From 13-2-20CM-66-19 sp036273735 (GTDB taxonomy: Bacteria; Pseudomonadota; Gammaproteobacteria; Steroidobacterales; Steroidobacteraceae): a DNA stretch of 64,000 nt. Below, piece by piece: positions 1 to 8,692 of this stretch. Position 1 is the stretch's first letter. Each line of letters opens with the position of its first letter. Where the stretch lies: the NCBI GenBank assembly GCA_036273735.1, contig DASUHA010000106.1, forward strand, positions 48,058-112,057. The letters run 5' to 3'. Below the pieces are notes generated by a model. The model ran no database searches. It saw only the letters and a list, made by a program, of their open reading frames with translations, and was not told the DNA's origin. A program made the position numbers and the translations under genes.

Positions 1-275
1 AGGAGTCCGGGGCGCGCCTCGGGAAGATAGCAGTGCCAGACCTCATCCGTGCGCTCCCGCAGGGGGATGCGCTGCAGCTCGTGCCGGCCCGCAGGGTCGA
101 ACAGGCACAGCTCGACCTTCTCGGCGCCGGCGGAAAAGAGCGAGAAATTGACACCTTCGCCGTCCCAGGTGGCGCCGCGGGGATAGGGCTGACCCGGCCA
201 GACGGCGCCGATCGGCTGCACTCCCTCCCGGTCCGTCTGGGCGGCCGTGCGTCGGCGGGACGATGTCTGATCCAA
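1..275 (-). CDS. glgX: glycogen debranching enzyme, N-terminal part (cut by window edge)
   Basis: N-terminal ~91 codons of a GlgX/TreX-type debranching enzyme (GH13; hydrolyses alpha-1,6 branches of glycogen in the cytoplasm); the catalytic part lies outside the window. The visible segment matches the family's CBM48 start: PYPRGATWDGEGVNFSLFS, then a beta-strand pattern with KVELCLFD and WHCYLP. The chosen start is TTG at 275, because a GGAGG (complement of 282-286) sits 6 nt before it; a GTG at 221 closer to the conserved block is the alternative. It begins 18 nt after the treS stop, so it is the last visible gene of the glgB-glgE-treS-glgX operon, where it would trim the glucan made by the upstream enzymes. 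Identity is by eye from the N-terminus only. Confidence 0.85.
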   Translation of the reverse strand, partial: MDQTSSRRRTAAQTDREGVQPIGAVWPGQPYPRGATWDGEGVNFSLFSAGAEKVELCLFDPAGRHELQRIPLRERTDEVWHCYLPEARPGL

Positions 276-293
276 GGAGCGCCTCCGATGTCC

Positions 294-3200
294 CTACTCG
301 GTGATGGCGAGAAGGCTATGGAGAGGAATGCGGGTCCAGTCGGGACGGTTCCCGAGCTCGTAGCGAACCTCGTAGAGGGCCTTGTCGATCTCGAAGAGGG
401 TGAGGAGCGGCTGGGCCCGTTGCAGCGACTCATAGAGGCCCGTGACGCTCGCCACCTCGTCGTAGGCGGTGATGAAGGTGCGGCGCGTCTCCTGCTCCCA
501 GGCGTGAAGTTGCTGCTCCCAGCGGCCGGACTCATCGCCTCCCTGCACCGAGTAACGGTCGAGCGCGGCGTGGCGGGCATACGCGAAGGAGCGCAGCATA
601 CCTGCGACGTCTGTCAGCGGGGAGTGCTTGAGACGGCGTTCCGCGAGCGTGCGTCCGGGCTCGCCTTCGAAGTCGACGATGATGAAATCGTTGCGCTTCA
701 GGAGCACCTGACCCAAGTGGTAGTCGCCATGGCGGCGCGTCTTCAGACCTTGGGGCGCAGCCGACGTACAACGCTCGATACGCCGTAACAAAGCTCCGCG
801 GCGCGCGACCAGCGATTCTGCATCCACCGCCACCGCCGGTGGTAGCTGCGGCAATCGAGCGGAGAGCAGCGTCAGGGTCGCATCCGCCGCGGCGCGCGTG
901 GCTGCGCCCCATGCTGCCCCGTCTGCAGCGGTAATCGGTTCTGGCGCGAACGCTGGATCGTCCGTCCGATGGGCGAGCGCGCGGTGCAGTTCCGCCGTGC
1001 GGATGGCGAGCGTCCTGACCTGCGAGAGGTATAGGCCGTGCGCATCGTCGAGCATCGGGACACCGCTGCGCCGGTCTTCGAGGAAACGTGCCAGGTAGTC
1101 GAGAGTATAGGTCCAGCCGTCACCCTGATTGGTGACGAACGCCTGGAGCAGGGCCATGGTGTAGGTGGCCGACTCGTCGTCGGTATACTCCGCGGCTCCG
1201 ATGACCGGCACGATGTTGGGAAACCGGGCCACCTCGGTGAGGTAGCGGCCGATCTCCAGCTCCGGATTCAAACCAGGCTGCAGCTTGCGGTAGATCTTGA
1301 GGAAGAGTGCATCGCCGACCCGCAGCGTGGTGTTGCTGCTCTGTGCGCCGGTCGGTGTGACTGACAGCTCGGCGGCCGCATCACCGCGCATTTCCGGGTA
1401 GAGCGCAGTGGGCGTGAATCTCACGCGACCGTGTTGAGTAGGCAGCTCGGCCGAAGCCCCAATGGCATCGATGATTGCGCGCGCGAACCCGTCGTCGGAG
1501 CACGCGTCCGCGAGCACGCCGACGGTTGCCTGTTGGCGTACGCGTGCCAGGGCAGCCGGCTGAAGCCTGCGCCAACGCGCCTCTTCGGTGTCCTCGAATG
1601 CAATGGCGAGCGGGACGAAATATCGCTCGCTCACACCTTCGGTCTCGACGCTGTAGATGCCGGCAAACCAGCGAGGCAGCGGATCCTGGCGATCGGTGTG
1701 ATCGAGAAGGCGAGCGCTCGTGATCGGGGCACCCTTGTTCGCAAACCAGCGTTGCGCCGCGACGTATTGCGGCACGATGCGCTCCTCCAGCTGGACGCGC
1801 AGCCGTTTCGCGAGCCCCGCGCGCCAGGCGGCGACCTTGTCCGGGAAGAAGCTGTTCCATCCCTCCACCAGCACGAGCACCGGCAGGTCCTCGCGCTGCA
1901 GCCGCTCATCATGCCAGGGCGGCGGGGCCGCCTCGCGGCTGAGGCGAAACCAGTAGAATCCGTAGGCCGGCAGGGTGAGCAGATACGGCAGCTCTCCCAC
2001 CGGCGGGAACGGGGTTCGCCCCAACAGCTCGATGGGAATCGAACCCTTGTGCTCGGAGAGATCGATCTCCACCGGCTGCGCCGAGCGCGAGAGATTCACC
2101 ACGCAGAGGATCGTGTCCTCGGCATACTGGCGCAGGTAGACGAGCACCTTGCGGTTGCCGGGGCGGATGAAGCGCAGGGTGCCGCGGCCGAAGGCCTGGG
2201 AGGTCTTGCGCACGGCGAGCATGCGGCGCATCCAGTTGAGGAGCGATGAGCGGTCGCGGGTCTGCGCCTCGACGTTGACGGCCTCGTACCCGTAGATCGG
2301 GTCCATGATGGGCGGCAGATAGAGCTGCTGCGGATCGGCGCGCGAGAAGCCGGCGTTGCGGTCCGGGCTCCACTGCATCGGCGTGCGTACGCCGTTGCGG
2401 TCGCCCAGATAGAAATTGTCTCCCATGCCGATCTCATCACCGTAGTAGATGATCGGCGAGCCCGGCATGGAGAGCAGCAGGCTGTTCATGAGCTTGATCC
2501 GCTCCGGATCGTTCTCCATGAGCGGGGCCAGGCGCCGGCGGATGCCGAGGTTGAGCCTCGCCCGCGTATCGGCTGCATACGCCTGATACATGTAATCGCG
2601 CTCGCGGCTGGTCACCATCTCGAGCGTCAGCTCGTCATGATTGCGCAGGAAGACCGCCCACTGGCAGGTGTCGGGGATGTCAGGGGTCTGATCCATGATC
2701 TCGACGATCGGATGGCGGTCCTCCTGCGCGATCGCCATGTACATGCGCGGCATGAGCGGGAAGTGATAGGCCATGTGGCACTCATCACCGTCGCCGAAGT
2801 AATCGCGCACGTCCTCGGGCCACTGGTTGGCCTCGGCGAGGAGCATCCCCTGCGGGTGGCGGGCCGAGATCACTTTGCGGATGCTCTTGATGATCTCGTG
2901 CGTCTCGCGCAGGTTCTCGTTGTTCGTGCCCTCACGCTCGACGAGGTAGGGAATGGCATCCAGACGGAACCCGTCGACGCCGTGGGCCAGCCAGAACTCC
3001 ATGATCCGGATCACCGCCCGCACCACGTGCGGGTTGTCGAAATTGAGGTCGGGCTGATGGCCGAAGAAGCGGTGCCAGTAATAAGCCTTGGCGAGCGGGT
3101 CCCAGGTCCAGTTGGAGCTCTCCGTATCACGGAAGATGATGCGCGTGCCGTCGTAGCGCTCGGAGTTCTCGCTCCAAACATAGAAATCGCGCTTGGCCGA

Positions 3201-3593
3201 GTCGGCCGGCGCGCGCCTGGCGGCCTGGAACCAGGGGTGCGCGTCGGAGGTGTGATTGATCACGAGCTCCGTGATGACGCGCAGCCCCCGGCGGTGCGCC
3301 TCGCGCACGAAGGTGCGGAATTCCCGGCGCGTGCCGTACTGGGGATGGATGTTGTGATAGTCGGCGATGTCGTAGCCATCGTCGCGCCCGGGCGACGGAT
3401 AGAACGGCAGCAGCCAGATGGTGTTGACACCCAGCTCCTGGATGTAGTCGAGCTTGCGGGTGATGCCCGCGAAGTCGCCGATGCCGTCCTCGTTGCTGTC
3501 GAAGAAGGCGCGGACGTGCACTTCGTAGATGACCGCATCCTTGTACCAGAGAGGATCGCCGGTGAAAGGCGGCGGCTCGGCCGAGGCGTTCAT
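294..3593 (-). CDS. treS: trehalose synthase / maltokinase fusion (TreS-Pep2)
   Basis: 1099 aa, two enzymes in one chain. Residues ~10-560 are a GH13 trehalose synthase (maltose<->trehalose isomerase): nucleophile D212 in GFRLDAIPYL, acid/base E254 in LLAEANQW, third carboxylate D320 in FLRNHDEL. Residues ~570-1099 are a maltokinase with an aminoglycoside-phosphotransferase-like fold: HGDYHLGQ at 955-962 (catalytic Asp957) and the metal-binding DFEGEP near 974. Together they convert trehalose to maltose and then, with ATP, to maltose-1-phosphate, the donor for GlgE. The ATG directly abuts the glgE stop (TAAATG), implying translational coupling. Fused TreS-Pep2 is common in proteobacteria, whereas mycobacteria keep separate subunits. 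All key residues look intact. Confidence 0.95.
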   Translation of the reverse strand: MNASAEPPPFTGDPLWYKDAVIYEVHVRAFFDSNEDGIGDFAGITRKLDYIQELGVNTIWLLPFYPSPGRDDGYDIADYHNIHPQYGTRREFRTFVREAHRRGLRVITELVINHTSDAHPWFQAARRAPADSAKRDFYVWSENSERYDGTRIIFRDTESSNWTWDPLAKAYYWHRFFGHQPDLNFDNPHVVRAVIRIMEFWLAHGVDGFRLDAIPYLVEREGTNNENLRETHEIIKSIRKVISARHPQGMLLAEANQWPEDVRDYFGDGDECHMAYHFPLMPRMYMAIAQEDRHPIVEIMDQTPDIPDTCQWAVFLRNHDELTLEMVTSRERDYMYQAYAADTRARLNLGIRRRLAPLMENDPERIKLMNSLLLSMPGSPIIYYGDEIGMGDNFYLGDRNGVRTPMQWSPDRNAGFSRADPQQLYLPPIMDPIYGYEAVNVEAQTRDRSSLLNWMRRMLAVRKTSQAFGRGTLRFIRPGNRKVLVYLRQYAEDTILCVVNLSRSAQPVEIDLSEHKGSIPIELLGRTPFPPVGELPYLLTLPAYGFYWFRLSREAAPPPWHDERLQREDLPVLVLVEGWNSFFPDKVAAWRAGLAKRLRVQLEERIVPQYVAAQRWFANKGAPITSARLLDHTDRQDPLPRWFAGIYSVETEGVSERYFVPLAIAFEDTEEARWRRLQPAALARVRQQATVGVLADACSDDGFARAIIDAIGASAELPTQHGRVRFTPTALYPEMRGDAAAELSVTPTGAQSSNTTLRVGDALFLKIYRKLQPGLNPELEIGRYLTEVARFPNIVPVIGAAEYTDDESATYTMALLQAFVTNQGDGWTYTLDYLARFLEDRRSGVPMLDDAHGLYLSQVRTLAIRTAELHRALAHRTDDPAFAPEPITAADGAAWGAATRAAADATLTLLSARLPQLPPAVAVDAESLVARRGALLRRIERCTSAAPQGLKTRRHGDYHLGQVLLKRNDFIIVDFEGEPGRTLAERRLKHSPLTDVAGMLRSFAYARHAALDRYSVQGGDESGRWEQQLHAWEQETRRTFITAYDEVASVTGLYESLQRAQPLLTLFEIDKALYEVRYELGNRPDWTRIPLHSLLAITE

Positions 3594-5570
3594 TTAGAGA
3601 AAATAATCGAAATCCCGCTCGGTGCGCACCTTGCGGCGGATCCGGAACAGATGCGCCGCCGTGCCCGCGGGGTCGAGAGCCACGTAATTGCGGGGGCCGC
3701 GCCACAGGAAGCGGGCCCCCGAGAGCAGATCGTCCATCTGATACGGCCCATCCGTCGGCAGTCCGAGCGCCGCCAGGTCGAGCTCCACCCAGCCGGTCTG
3801 CGGGTGGTGGGGATCGACGTTGACCACCACCAGCACGGAGTCCTCGCCGCTCGTCTTGCTGAAGGCGAGCAGCGCCTCGTTGTCGAGGGGATGAAACCTC
3901 GGGGCGGCATCGCTCTGCAGCGCCGGATTGTCGCGGCGGATGCGGTTGAGGCGCGTGACGAGGTCCCTGAGACTCGCCGGCTCGTCCCGATTCCACGAGC
4001 GCACCTGGTATTTCTCCGAGTCCAAGTACTCTTCCGAGCCGCTCTCGCGTGGGCGATTGTCCATGAGCTCGAACGCCGGGCCATAGATGCCATAGCTCGC
4101 CCCGAGCGTCGCCGCGAGGATGAGCCGGGTGACGAAGGCGGGCCGGCCGCCGAACTGCAGATACTCGGTGAGGATGTCCGGGGTATTGGGCCAGAGGCTC
4201 GGACGGAAGAACTCCCGCACCGGGCGCGAGCTGAGCTCGGTGAAGTAGTCGATGATCTCGCGCTTGCTGTTGCGCCAGGGGAAGTAGTTGTAGGACTGCG
4301 TGAAGCCGAGCTTGGCGAGGCGGTACATCACCTTCGGGCGCGTGAACGCCTCGGAGAGGAAGATGACCTCCGGGTGGGAGCGGTGGATCTCGCCGATCAC
4401 CCATTCCCAGAACGCGAACGGCTTGGTATGCGGATTGTCGACGCGGAAGATGCGCACGCCCTGGGCGATCCAGAACTCGAACACGCTCTTGAGCTCCGCC
4501 CAGAGCCCCTTCCAGTCGTTGCATTCGAACCAGAAGGGGTAGATGTCCTGGTACTTCTTCGGTGGGTTCTCCGCGTACTGCACCGAGCCGTCGGGGCGCT
4601 TCAGGAACCATTCCGGGTGCTCGCGCACGTAGGGATGGTCGGGCGCGCACTGGAAGGCGATATCGAGCGCGATCTCGATGCCGAGACTGCCGGCGCTCGC
4701 GAGCAGCCGGTGGAAATCCTCGAGCGTCCCCAGGCGCGGATGCACCGCCTTGTGCCCGCCTTCGCGGCTGCCGATCGCCCAGGGGCTGCCCGGGTCACCG
4801 GGCGAGGCGCCGGTGCGGTTATTGGGCCCTTTGCGCTCGATCTCGCCGATCGGATGGATGGGCGGCAGATAGAGGACGTCGAATCCCATCGAGGCGACAT
4901 AGGGCAGGAGTGCCTCGACGTCCGCGAGCGTGCCGTGCTCCCCCGGGCCGGTGGTGGCCGAGCGCGGGAACATCTCGTACCAGCTCGAGAAGCGGGCCCG
5001 CTCACGATCGACCTCGATGGTGAGCGGCGGATCCCACCGCTCGATGAGCTGCGGGTCGGGACTGCGCCGCGCGAGCTCGTGCAGCGCATCGCCTTGCGCC
5101 AGCAGCGCCCGCTCCTCGCGCTCCCGGACCGGGTCGGCCAGTGCCTTGGCCCATTCCCGCAGCTGGCGCGCTAGCGGCGCCTTCATGCGCCCGGCATGCG
5201 CGAGGGCCAGCGCCGCGCCCTGTTGCAGCTCGACCTCGATGTCCTGCCCCGCCTGGTGTTTCTTAGCGAGCCCGCGTCGCCAGCTCTCGAGGTGATCGAC
5301 CCAGGCTTCGACCGTGAAGAAGTAGCGGCCGAGCGCCTGGACGGTGAATTGGCCCTGCCAGCGGTCGTTGCCGAGGAGGCTCATCGGCATGCCGTGCCAC
5401 TGCTTTTCGCCTTCGTGCCGATACAACAGCGATGCGGCAACTGCATCGTGGCCGTCAGTGAACACGTCCGCTTCCACGACGACAGTGTCACCCAACACAC
5501 GCCGCGCCGGAAACCGGCCGCAGTCCACCTGCGGAGTCAAACCTTCGATGACGACGCGAGCCTTGGTCAT
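3594..5570 (-). CDS. glgE: alpha-1,4-glucan:maltose-1-phosphate maltosyltransferase GlgE
   Basis: 658 aa, the usual GlgE length. It transfers maltosyl units from alpha-maltose-1-phosphate to the non-reducing end of alpha-1,4-glucans (GH13_3, cytoplasmic). An N-terminal beta-sandwich (to ~100) and helical insert (~100-195) precede the barrel. The nucleophile is D378 in GVRIFRVDNPHTKP and the acid E407 in VIFLSEAFTRPKVM, 29 residues apart as in characterised GlgE; the family signature YLPPIHPIG is at ~234. The ATG at 5570 has GGGAGG just upstream and lies 19 nt after the glgB stop. With TreS-maltokinase downstream and GlgB upstream it forms a complete GlgE pathway. Confidence 0.96.
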   Translation of the reverse strand: MTKARVVIEGLTPQVDCGRFPARRVLGDTVVVEADVFTDGHDAVAASLLYRHEGEKQWHGMPMSLLGNDRWQGQFTVQALGRYFFTVEAWVDHLESWRRGLAKKHQAGQDIEVELQQGAALALAHAGRMKAPLARQLREWAKALADPVREREERALLAQGDALHELARRSPDPQLIERWDPPLTIEVDRERARFSSWYEMFPRSATTGPGEHGTLADVEALLPYVASMGFDVLYLPPIHPIGEIERKGPNNRTGASPGDPGSPWAIGSREGGHKAVHPRLGTLEDFHRLLASAGSLGIEIALDIAFQCAPDHPYVREHPEWFLKRPDGSVQYAENPPKKYQDIYPFWFECNDWKGLWAELKSVFEFWIAQGVRIFRVDNPHTKPFAFWEWVIGEIHRSHPEVIFLSEAFTRPKVMYRLAKLGFTQSYNYFPWRNSKREIIDYFTELSSRPVREFFRPSLWPNTPDILTEYLQFGGRPAFVTRLILAATLGASYGIYGPAFELMDNRPRESGSEEYLDSEKYQVRSWNRDEPASLRDLVTRLNRIRRDNPALQSDAAPRFHPLDNEALLAFSKTSGEDSVLVVVNVDPHHPQTGWVELDLAALGLPTDGPYQMDDLLSGARFLWRGPRNYVALDPAGTAAHLFRIRRKVRTERDFDYFL

Positions 5571-5589
5571 CCGCCTCCCTACCGCAGTG

Positions 5590-7485
5590 TCAGTCGGGCG
5601 TCAGAACCAGGGCGGCAAGCGGCGGTAGGCTCAGCACCAGCGAGTGCGTCATTCCATGCGATGAGAGGGGCGAGGCTTCCACGCGCCCGAAGTTGCCGAT
5701 CCCGCCGCCGCCATACTCCGCCGCGTCGCTGTTCAGGCGCTCGCGCCACCAGCCACCGCGAGGCACGCCGATGCGATAGTTGTCTCGCGGTACGGGCGTG
5801 AAGTTGCATGCGATCAGGGCTACATCCTCGGGCCGCTGTCCCTTGCGCAGGTACACGATCACGCTCTGATCGGCGTTGTTGCAGTCGATCCATTGGAAGC
5901 CGTCCGGCGTGAAATCGCGCTGGTACAGGGCCGGAGTCGCACGATAGACGCGGTTGATGTCCCGCACCCAGCGCCGGATGCCTTCGTGCAGCGGAAAGGC
6001 GAGCACGTGCCACTCCAGGCTCTCATCGTGCTGCCACTCGCGCCGCTGGCCGATCTCCCCGCCCATGAAGAGGAGCTTCTTGCCGGGATGGGTCCACATG
6101 TAGCCGTAGAGGAGGCGCAGCGATGCGAACTGCTGCCACTCATCGCCGGGCATCTTGCCGATGAGCGAGCCCTTGCCATGCACCACCTCATCATGCGAGA
6201 GCGGCAGCACGAAGTTCTCGCTGAAGGCGTACCAGATGCTGAACGTGAGCTGGTTCTGCTGGTACTTGCGGAATACCGGGTTGGTCTGCAGGTACTTCAG
6301 CGTGTCGTGCATCCAGCCCATGTTCCATTTCAGGCCGAAGCCGAGGCCGCCGAGATAGGTCGGGCGCGAGACCATCGGCCAGGCAGTGGATTCCTCGGCG
6401 ATCGTCTGCGAGTCGGGGTGATCGCGATAGACGGCGAGATTCATCTGTTTGAGGAATTCGACCGCATCGAGATTCTCGTTGCCGCCGAAGCGGTTCGGAA
6501 TCCACTCGCCGCTGCGCCGTCCGTAATCGAGATAGAGCATGGAGGCGACCGCATCGACGCGCAGCGCATCGACATGGTAGGTGTCGAGCCAGAAGAGGGC
6601 GTTGCTCGCGAGGAAGTTGCGCACCTCGGCGCGGCCGTAGTTGAAGATCGAGCTCTTCCACTCCGGGTGGAAGCCCTGGCGCGGATCGGCGTGCTCGTAA
6701 AGGTGCGAGCCGTCGAAGTACGAGAGCCCGTGCTCGTCGGTCGGGAAATGCGACGGCACCCAGTCGAGGATCACCCCGATGCCGCGGCGGTGCAGGTGAT
6801 CGATGAGGTACATGAAATCCTGCGGGGTGCCGTAGCGGGACGTCGGCGCGAAATAGCCGGTGATCTGATAGCCCCACGACCCGAAGAACGGATGCTCCAT
6901 GACCGGCAGCAGCTCCACGTGCGTGAAGCCCATCTCGACCACGTAGTCGCCCACGGCGTGCGCGAGCTCCCGGTAGGTGAGCCAGCGGTTGTGCTCCTCC
7001 GGGACGCGCCGCCATGAGCCCAGGTGCAGCTCGTATATGGACCAGGGAGCGTCGTGGGAGTTGGCGCGGCCGCGCGCCCCCATCCATTCCCCATCGCCCC
7101 ACTCGTATGACAGGTCCCACACCACCGAGGCGGTGCGCGGCGGCGTCTCGCAATGGAAGGCAAACGGGTCGCTCTTGTCGACGGTGTAGCCCGCCTGACG
7201 CGAGACTATGTGATACTTGTAGAGGCTCCCGGCCCGTACTCCGGGGACGAAGGCCTCCCAGATTCCCGAGGAGTCGGAGCGCGGAGTCAGAGGATGCGCG
7301 GTGGGATTCCAACCGTTGAAATCACCTACCGCCGACACGCTCGCGGCGTTGGGCGCCCAGACGGCGAAATCCGTGCCCTGCTCCCGATCGGCGCGGCGTG
7401 GCTGCGGATGGGCCCCGAGCTTCTCGTAGGCACGCACGTGCGTGCCTTCGCGAAAGAGATAGATATCGTGATCGGTGAGCAGCAC
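5590..7485 (-). CDS. glgB: 1,4-alpha-glucan branching enzyme
   Basis: 631 aa, shorter than the ~730-aa E. coli enzyme because the first N-terminal beta-domain (N1) is missing; it starts close to the CBM48 (FAVWAPNAASVSAVGDFNGW, 40-59). It introduces alpha-1,6 branches into glycogen (GH13). Catalytic residues: nucleophile D311 in DALRVDAVASML, acid E364 in TIAEESTAWP, and the LPLSHDEVVHG third-carboxylate block. The start is GTG at 7485; no Shine-Dalgarno is seen, but a TAAACT hexamer lies 6 nt upstream, so the mRNA may be leaderless. It is the first gene of the glucan operon and divergent from glpQ across only 29 bp. Confidence 0.95.
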   Translation of the reverse strand: MLLTDHDIYLFREGTHVRAYEKLGAHPQPRRADREQGTDFAVWAPNAASVSAVGDFNGWNPTAHPLTPRSDSSGIWEAFVPGVRAGSLYKYHIVSRQAGYTVDKSDPFAFHCETPPRTASVVWDLSYEWGDGEWMGARGRANSHDAPWSIYELHLGSWRRVPEEHNRWLTYRELAHAVGDYVVEMGFTHVELLPVMEHPFFGSWGYQITGYFAPTSRYGTPQDFMYLIDHLHRRGIGVILDWVPSHFPTDEHGLSYFDGSHLYEHADPRQGFHPEWKSSIFNYGRAEVRNFLASNALFWLDTYHVDALRVDAVASMLYLDYGRRSGEWIPNRFGGNENLDAVEFLKQMNLAVYRDHPDSQTIAEESTAWPMVSRPTYLGGLGFGLKWNMGWMHDTLKYLQTNPVFRKYQQNQLTFSIWYAFSENFVLPLSHDEVVHGKGSLIGKMPGDEWQQFASLRLLYGYMWTHPGKKLLFMGGEIGQRREWQHDESLEWHVLAFPLHEGIRRWVRDINRVYRATPALYQRDFTPDGFQWIDCNNADQSVIVYLRKGQRPEDVALIACNFTPVPRDNYRIGVPRGGWWRERLNSDAAEYGGGGIGNFGRVEASPLSSHGMTHSLVLSLPPLAALVLTPD

Positions 7486-7491
7486 TTGGCG

Positions 7492-7508
7492 AGTTTAGCA
7501 ATTACCAT
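7492..7508. promoter_or_regulatory. divergent -10 hexamers for glgB and glpQ in a 29-bp gap
   Basis: The glgB and glpQ start codons are separated by only 29 bp. On the minus strand TAAACT (7492-7497) ends 6 nt before the glgB GTG. On the plus strand TACCAT (7503-7508) ends 6 nt before the glpQ ATG. With no room for leaders plus ribosome sites, both genes are best explained by transcription starting at or next to the start codon. The -35 elements would lie inside the opposing coding sequences and are not obvious. Confidence 0.5.
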
Positions 7509-7514
7509 TCCCGA

Positions 7515-8546
7515 ATGCCGCAGCCAATTGTCATAGCGCACCGCGGCGCGAGCGGGTATGCACCGGAGCATACTCTGGTTTCGTACTTTATCGCCATGCA
7601 GCAGGGCGCGGATTACATCGAGCCGGATCTCGTGATGACCCGTGATGGTGTACTCGTTGCGCGACACGAGAACGAGATCGGCGGCACGACGGATGTTGCC
7701 GCGCGCCCGGATTTTGCGGGCAGACGCACGCAGAAGGTCATCGATGGCGTGCGGGTCGAGGGTTGGTTTACCGAGGATTTTCTGCTCGAGGAGCTGAAGA
7801 CGCTGCGGGCTCGGGAGCGGATCCCGCAGTCACGTCCCGCCAACACACGTCTCGATGGCGGGCTCGAGATTCCAACACTGGAGGAGATTCTGGCCCTGGT
7901 GCGCGGCGTCGAAGAACAACGCCGGCTGCGGACGCTGGAATTGGGGTTACCGCTGCCGCTTCCTGTCGGGGTCTACCCGGAAACAAAACACCCGAGTTAT
8001 TTCGCTAGTCTCGGATTGGCGATGGAGGAGCGGCTGGTGGAGACGCTCGAGCGCCATGGCTACCGTGGTCGTGATGGGCGCGCGTTCCTGCAGTCGTTCG
8101 AGACCGGCAATCTCCAGGCACTGAGCCAACTGACACGGCTGCCGCTGGTGCAGCTCATCGAGGCGGCCGGTGCGCCGTACGATCTCGTCCGCAGCGGCGA
8201 CTCGCGCACCTATGCTGACCTCGTGACCCCGAAGGGGCTGGAGGGGATCGCCCGTTATGCCGCGGCCGTCGGCCCCGCCAAGTCGCTGGTCATTCCACGT
8301 GACGCGGCCGGAAAGCTGACACGGCCGACGCCGTTGGTCGCCGATTGCCACGCCAGGGGGCTGCAGGTGCACCCGTGGACGTTTCGGGCGGAGAGCGAGT
8401 TTTTGCCTGTGGGGCTGGATCTTGAAGCGGAGCTGCGTGAGTTCCTGGCGGTTGGGATAGACGGGTTCTTCGCGGATCAGCCGGATGTGGGGGTGCGTGT
8501 GCGGGATGCATTCACAACAGGATGTCCGGATCGCATCGCAAAATGA
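7515..8546 (+). CDS. glpQ: glycerophosphodiester phosphodiesterase (GlpQ-like, no signal peptide)
   Basis: 343 aa GDPD-family TIM barrel that hydrolyses glycerophosphodiesters to glycerol-3-phosphate and an alcohol. Key residues are visible: H9-R10 in IAHRGASGYAPEHT, E36/D38 in GADYIEPDLV (metal ligands) and H51 in LVARHENEI. The size and insert region resemble GlpQ rather than the short UgpQ type. However, the protein begins directly at the first barrel strand with no signal peptide, so unlike periplasmic E. coli GlpQ it should be cytoplasmic as started here. No Shine-Dalgarno is present; TACCAT 6 nt upstream suggests a leaderless message. The stop codon lies inside a long inverted repeat. 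The product could feed GlpD, encoded at 34403-35941. Confidence 0.9.
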   Translation: MPQPIVIAHRGASGYAPEHTLVSYFIAMQQGADYIEPDLVMTRDGVLVARHENEIGGTTDVAARPDFAGRRTQKVIDGVRVEGWFTEDFLLEELKTLRARERIPQSRPANTRLDGGLEIPTLEEILALVRGVEEQRRLRTLELGLPLPLPVGVYPETKHPSYFASLGLAMEERLVETLERHGYRGRDGRAFLQSFETGNLQALSQLTRLPLVQLIEAAGAPYDLVRSGDSRTYADLVTPKGLEGIARYAAAVGPAKSLVIPRDAAGKLTRPTPLVADCHARGLQVHPWTFRAESEFLPVGLDLEAELREFLAVGIDGFFADQPDVGVRVRDAFTTGCPDRIAK

Positions 8547-8641
8547 TCCCTGGCCGGAACGCCGTGAATACGTCCATGTAGGCTAGCGGATCGCCGTCCT
8601 GGCGATCAGCTTCCGGCCAGGAATCATTTTGTGCTGCGATC
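8529..8641. repeat. long imperfect inverted repeat with inner hairpin between convergent genes
   Basis: Arms 8529-8559 and 8611-8641 (31 nt each) are inverse complements with 3 mismatches. The intervening 51 nt contain a perfect 7-bp hairpin: GATCGCC (8589-8595), loop GTCCT, GGCGATC (8601-8607). The left arm overlaps the last codons and stop of glpQ; the right arm ends 51 nt before the GGDEF/EAL stop. There is no T-run, so it is not a canonical intrinsic terminator, though it could terminate both convergent transcripts. It may be an extragenic palindrome of the REP type; copy number cannot be judged from one window. Confidence 0.8.
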
Positions 8642-8692
8642 CTCTCGCCCTGGGATTGCCATGGGGGAGGCCTGTTGGGTCCGTTAGCTCTG

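Noticed and set aside
2637..5174. Very long open frame (845 codons) on the plus strand across treS and glgE
   Set aside because: It is the antisense shadow of GC-rich coding DNA; the translation has no domain-like pattern, while the minus strand encodes complete TreS and GlgE with intact catalytic residues.
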